Shown here piece by piece: positions 59,959-64,000 of a stretch of DNA of 64,000 bases (position 1 is its first letter; each line of letters starts with the position of its first letter). This DNA is from Bradyrhizobium sp. CCH5-F6 (lineage in GTDB: Bacteria; Pseudomonadota; Alphaproteobacteria; Rhizobiales; Xanthobacteraceae), in contig NZ_LSIC01000059.1 of assembly GCF_001556045.1 (NCBI RefSeq), forward strand, positions 1-64,000, read 5' to 3'. The notes under the pieces are model-generated. The model had not been told where the DNA came from, did not search any database, and worked only from the letters and a program-made list of their open reading frames with translations. A program made the position numbers and the translations under genes.

Positions 59959-60855
59959 TCAGTGCGCGCCGTGGGCCATGGTCGCGGCGCCGTGTCCCCA
60001 GACGTAGATGCAGAGGAACAGGAACAGCCAGACCACGTCGACGAAGTGCCAGTACCAGGCGGCGAACTCGAACCCGAGATGCTGCTTCGGCGTGAAGTGG
60101 CCGGCATAGGCGCGGATCAGGCAGACCAGCAGGAAGATGGTGCCGACCAGCACGTGGAAACCATGGAAGCCGGTCGCCATGAAGAAGGTGGCGCCGTAGA
60201 CGTTGCCGGCGAAGGAGAACGCCGCGTGGCTGTACTCATAGGCCTGCACGCAGGTGAAGAGCGCGCCCAGCACGACGGTGAGGATCAGGCCGTACTTCAG
60301 GCCCTGGCGGTCGTTCTCGAGCAGCGCATGGTGCGCCCAGGTCACGGTGGTGCCTGACGTCAGCAGGATGAGCGTGTTGAGGAGCGGCAGGTGCCAGGGA
60401 TCGAAGGTCTCGATGCCCTTCGGCGGCCAGGTGCCGGGAACCGCACAGGCGCCGGCCTGGGTGCCGAGGCCGCAGCCGAACACCGCATCGCGGGTGGCTT
60501 GGACGGCGTCGGCCGGGAACAGCGCCGCGTTGAAATAGGCCCAGAACCAGGCGACGAAGAACATCACTTCGGAGGCGATGAACAGGATCATGCCGTAGCG
60601 GTGATGCAGCTGCACGACGCGGGTGTGGTCGCCCTTGTACTGAGCTTCCTTGATCACGTCGCCCCACCAGCTCGCCATGGTGTAGAGCACACCCACGGTG
60701 CCGACGCCGAACACGATCGGCGCCGCGGAGAACATGTGGTGCATCCAGGCGATCGCGCCGACCGCCATGATGAAAGCCGAAAGCGAGCCCACGGCCGGCC
60801 AGGGAGACGGATCGACCAGGTGATAGTCGTGATGCTTGGTGTGCGCCGTAGCCAT
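59959..60855 (-). CDS. ctaE: Cytochrome c oxidase subunit III
   Basis: A 298-residue subunit III with seven predicted helices. [20 protein letters not shown] at the N-terminus, [20 protein letters not shown] and [22 protein letters not shown] motif [17 protein letters not shown] with a terminal [17 protein letters not shown] match the family. The ATG at 60855 follows GAGGAGAGAG. It belongs to the aa3-type oxidase, with ctaG, coxF, ctaB and ctaD upstream on the same strand. Confidence 0.96.
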   Translation of the reverse strand: MATAHTKHHDYHLVDPSPWPAVGSLSAFIMAVGAIAWMHHMFSAAPIVFGVGTVGVLYTMASWWGDVIKEAQYKGDHTRVVQLHHRYGMILFIASEVMFFVAWFWAYFNAALFPADAVQATRDAVFGCGLGTQAGACAVPGTWPPKGIETFDPWHLPLLNTLILLTSGTTVTWAHHALLENDRQGLKYGLILTVVLGALFTCVQAYEYSHAAFSFAGNVYGATFFMATGFHGFHVLVGTIFLLVCLIRAYAGHFTPKQHLGFEFAAWYWHFVDVVWLFLFLCIYVWGHGAATMAHGAH

Positions 60856-60931
60856 TCCGTCTCTCTCCTCAATCCCGTGCCTGTCAGGCACTTATCCCCT
60901 TGTTCCAACCGCTTGATCGCGAGCCCGGCGG

Positions 60932-61576
60932 TCAGAGATTTCCCTTGCGTTTGTCGTCCTCGCTGGCGGCGAGCGGCTTCACTACGGGATCGCGCACCGC
61001 ATAGAACGTGTAGGACAGCGTAATCGTATTGAGCCCGTCATTCTCGTGGTCCTCCGCGATCGAAGGATCGACGTAGAACACGACCGGCATCTCGCGCTTC
61101 TCGCCGGGCGCCATGGTCTGCTCGGTGAAGCAGAAGCAGTTGATCTTCTGGAAGTAGGAGCCGACCGTCAGCGGCGCGACGTTGTAGGCGGCCTGGCCCG
61201 CAGTGGTACGTGCGGCCTGGTTGGTCACGGTATAGAAGACAGTCACGACCTGGCCGACATTGACCTCGATCTCGCTCTGCTCCGGCTCGAACTTCCAGGG
61301 CAGGCCCGGCGCGACGTTGGAATCGAAGCGCACCGAGATCTTCCGCGCGATCGGGCCGGTCGCCGGCGCGGAGGTCGCGACCTGGGTCGTGCCGTTGAAG
61401 CCGGTGGCGCGGCAGAACCAGTTGTAGAACGGCACCGCCGCATAGGAGGCACCGACCATCAGCGCGACCACGCCACCGCAGATCGAGGCGACCAGCGCGT
61501 CGCGGCCAAGCCCACCGAAACGGCCTTTGACGGCCGTCCGGCTCTGATCCCGCGTTATGGTCGGCTCGTGACCCAT
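60932..61576 (-). CDS. ctaG: Cytochrome c oxidase assembly protein CtaG (Cox11)
   Basis: A 214-residue Cox11-type copper chaperone that delivers copper to CuB of subunit I. One N-terminal helix ([20 protein letters not shown]) anchors a periplasmic domain with [18 protein letters not shown] and the copper-binding INCFCFTEQ motif. The gene begins six bases after the coxF-like stop and overlaps nothing. Confidence 0.95.
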   Translation of the reverse strand: MGHEPTITRDQSRTAVKGRFGGLGRDALVASICGGVVALMVGASYAAVPFYNWFCRATGFNGTTQVATSAPATGPIARKISVRFDSNVAPGLPWKFEPEQSEIEVNVGQVVTVFYTVTNQAARTTAGQAAYNVAPLTVGSYFQKINCFCFTEQTMAPGEKREMPVVFYVDPSIAEDHENDGLNTITLSYTFYAVRDPVVKPLAASEDDKRKGNL

Positions 61577-61581
61577 CTTTC

Positions 61582-61746
61582 CTACATCGGCCGCACTAGA
61601 ACTGCCGGCCCCTTGACCATGGTGACGGCGAAGAACAGCACCACGAGCACGCCGAGCGCGAGCGCGATCGCGATCGAACGCTGACGACGGCTCCTCTGCT
61701 GCGCCTCGGTGAGGACGATTCCATCTGGCTCGCGTTTGTCTGCCAT
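61582..61746 (-). CDS. CoxF-like small membrane protein, 54 aa
   Basis: A small protein with a charged N-terminus ([20 protein letters not shown]) and one transmembrane helix ([20 protein letters not shown]). Its size and position between ctaB and ctaG match the CoxF-type accessory proteins of alphaproteobacteria; the function is thought to be oxidase assembly. The frame can be extended upstream to 61848, but that part overlaps ctaB and is not supported. Confidence 0.78.
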   Translation of the reverse strand: MADKREPDGIVLTEAQQRSRRQRSIAIALALGVLVVLFFAVTMVKGPAVLVRPM

Positions 61747-61753
61747 CTCGTGA

Positions 61754-62698
61754 TCATGCGCCCCCTGCCATGCGAGCAAGCACCGGGAATACGACCTCGG
61801 CCAGCAAGGTCGCGAACAGCGCGAACAGATACAGGATCGAGAAGGCAAACAGCTTGCGGGTGGCGCGCAGCGACTGGCTGCGTTCGCGGCGCACGTAGAC
61901 GTTGATCGCGAGCACCAGCATGCCGGCGCCGAGGATCAGCGAGACGACGCCGTAGACGGCATCGAAATAGCCCAGCGCCCAGGGCGCGGCGGCGACCGCG
62001 ATCAGCACGATGGTGTAGAGCAGGATCTGGAGGCGGGTCGCGTCGGGACCGGCGACGTTGGGCAGCATCGGAATGCCCGCGCGCGCGTAGTCGTCGGATC
62101 GGAACAGCGCCAGCGCCCAGAAATGCGGCGGGGTCCAGAAGAAGATGATGGCGAACAGCAGCAGCGGCTCGACGTCGACCGTGCCCGTCACCGCAGCCCA
62201 GGCCACCACCGGCGGCAGCGCGCCGGCCGCGCCGCCGATCACGATGTTCTGCGCGGTCCAGCGCTTCAGGCCCATCGTGTAGATCACGACGTAGAAGAAG
62301 ATGGTGAAGGCGAGCAGCGCGCCGGCGATCCAGTTGACGAGGATGCCGAGCGTCATCACCGAGAAGAAGGCGAGCGTCATGCCGAACGCCATGGCCTCGG
62401 AACGGGTGATGCGGCCGCGCGGGATCGGCCGGTTCGCCGTGCGCGACATCTTCGCGTCGATGTCGCCTTCGAGCGCCATGTTGAGCGCCCCGGAGGCGCC
62501 GGCACCGACCGCGATGCAGAGCAGCGAGGTGATCGCGAGCACTGGGTGGAAGTGTCCCGGCGCCATCGCCATCCCGACCAGCGCGGTGAAGATCACCAGC
62601 GACATCACCCGCGGCTTGAGCAGCGCGAGATAGTCGCCAACCTCCGCCTCGGAGATGCGGGGGGTGATGTCGATGGCGTTCTGGTCGAGGACGGACAC
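61754..62698 (-). CDS. ctaB: Protoheme IX farnesyltransferase
   Basis: A 314-residue UbiA-superfamily enzyme that converts heme b to heme o, the precursor of heme a. The first Asp motif is in [19 protein letters not shown] and the second in [19 protein letters not shown]. Nine helices are expected and visible. The start is a GTG. It sits between ctaD and the coxF-like gene and supplies the oxidase encoded here. Confidence 0.96.
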   Translation of the reverse strand: MSVLDQNAIDITPRISEAEVGDYLALLKPRVMSLVIFTALVGMAMAPGHFHPVLAITSLLCIAVGAGASGALNMALEGDIDAKMSRTANRPIPRGRITRSEAMAFGMTLAFFSVMTLGILVNWIAGALLAFTIFFYVVIYTMGLKRWTAQNIVIGGAAGALPPVVAWAAVTGTVDVEPLLLFAIIFFWTPPHFWALALFRSDDYARAGIPMLPNVAGPDATRLQILLYTIVLIAVAAAPWALGYFDAVYGVVSLILGAGMLVLAINVYVRRERSQSLRATRKLFAFSILYLFALFATLLAEVVFPVLARMAGGA

Positions 62699-62724
62699 TT
62701 AATCTCACTCACTTCGTTATAGCG

Positions 62725-62751
62725 CCGCGGCGCCCGTCACGGGCGCCGCGG
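62725..62751 (-). terminator. Hairpin between ctaD and ctaB
   Basis: CCGCGGCGCCCG and CGGGCGCCGCGG form a perfect 12-bp stem around TCA. There is no T-run on the minus strand, so it is more likely an mRNA-processing or attenuating hairpin than a full terminator. Confidence 0.5.
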
Positions 62752-62758
62752 AGATCGA

Positions 62759-64000
<1,242 letters not shown>

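Overview
The window is a high-GC alphaproteobacterial chromosome segment, most likely from Bradyrhizobium or a close relative. This rests on the gene set: an Irr-type Fur regulator, hemA (ALAS) behind a FixK/FNR-type box, MddA, a split F0 ATP synthase operon with b and b' subunits, the ctaDB-coxF-ctaG-ctaE-DUF983-SURF1 cluster near thrC-M16 protease-GNAT, a CtrA-like site, and dispersed palindromic repeats and small secreted proteins that I recall as common in this genus. I saw no rRNA, tRNA, CRISPR array, complete insertion sequence or phage.

Layout. 1-7.9 kb is accessory: a dispersed repeat, then a minus-strand block with an RND metal-type efflux pump and its adaptor, a small secreted protein, a DUF1476 (F1-ATPase zeta inhibitor-like) paralog and a LysR regulator. 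A pair of inverted repeats (353-512 and 7546-7705) brackets this block. 7.9-13.4 kb carries a large DUF2235 membrane alpha/beta hydrolase followed by a response regulator and a sensor kinase. 13.5-20.6 kb holds small secreted proteins, a GFA protein, mddA divergent from a winged-helix/TPR regulator, an Irr paralog divergent from a small gene across a perfect FixK/FNR box, DUF2147 and DUF3313 envelope proteins, and a TetR regulator. 20.8-26.0 kb is a peptide-type ABC transporter operon with a fused double ATPase. 26-33 kb has an AEC transporter, a CtrA-like site before an outer-membrane beta-barrel gene, a chemoreceptor, an MBL-fold hydrolase and an AroQ-like protein. 33.4-38.3 kb has hemA and a transporter-fused hybrid histidine kinase.

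38.3-44.4 kb is a divergent unit that looks worth attention. A four-gene operon (Ohr, Tat-exported alpha/beta hydrolase, cytochrome P460, SDR) is transcribed away from a 951-residue winged-helix/ATPase/TPR regulator, with repeated TTGTGAG motifs between them. 44.4-48.1 kb has a NarL-type regulator, an MHS-family transporter, YjbQ and a coiled-coil periplasmic protein. 48.5-51.1 kb is the F0 operon atpI-atpB-atpE-atpF'-atpF with a predicted promoter and terminator. 51.3-55.4 kb has a secreted protein, GNAT, M16 protease and thrC. 55.9-58.5 kb has a divergent two-component pair and a SnoaL-like protein. 58.7-64.0 kb is the aa3-type cytochrome oxidase biogenesis and structural cluster on the minus strand, with ctaD running off the right edge.

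The common theme is respiration, heme/iron and envelope stress: oxygen-responsive FixK-type boxes precede hemA and the gene paired with irr, and the F0 and cta clusters supply the respiratory chain. The regulatory sites reported here come from reading the sequence only and have not been tested.
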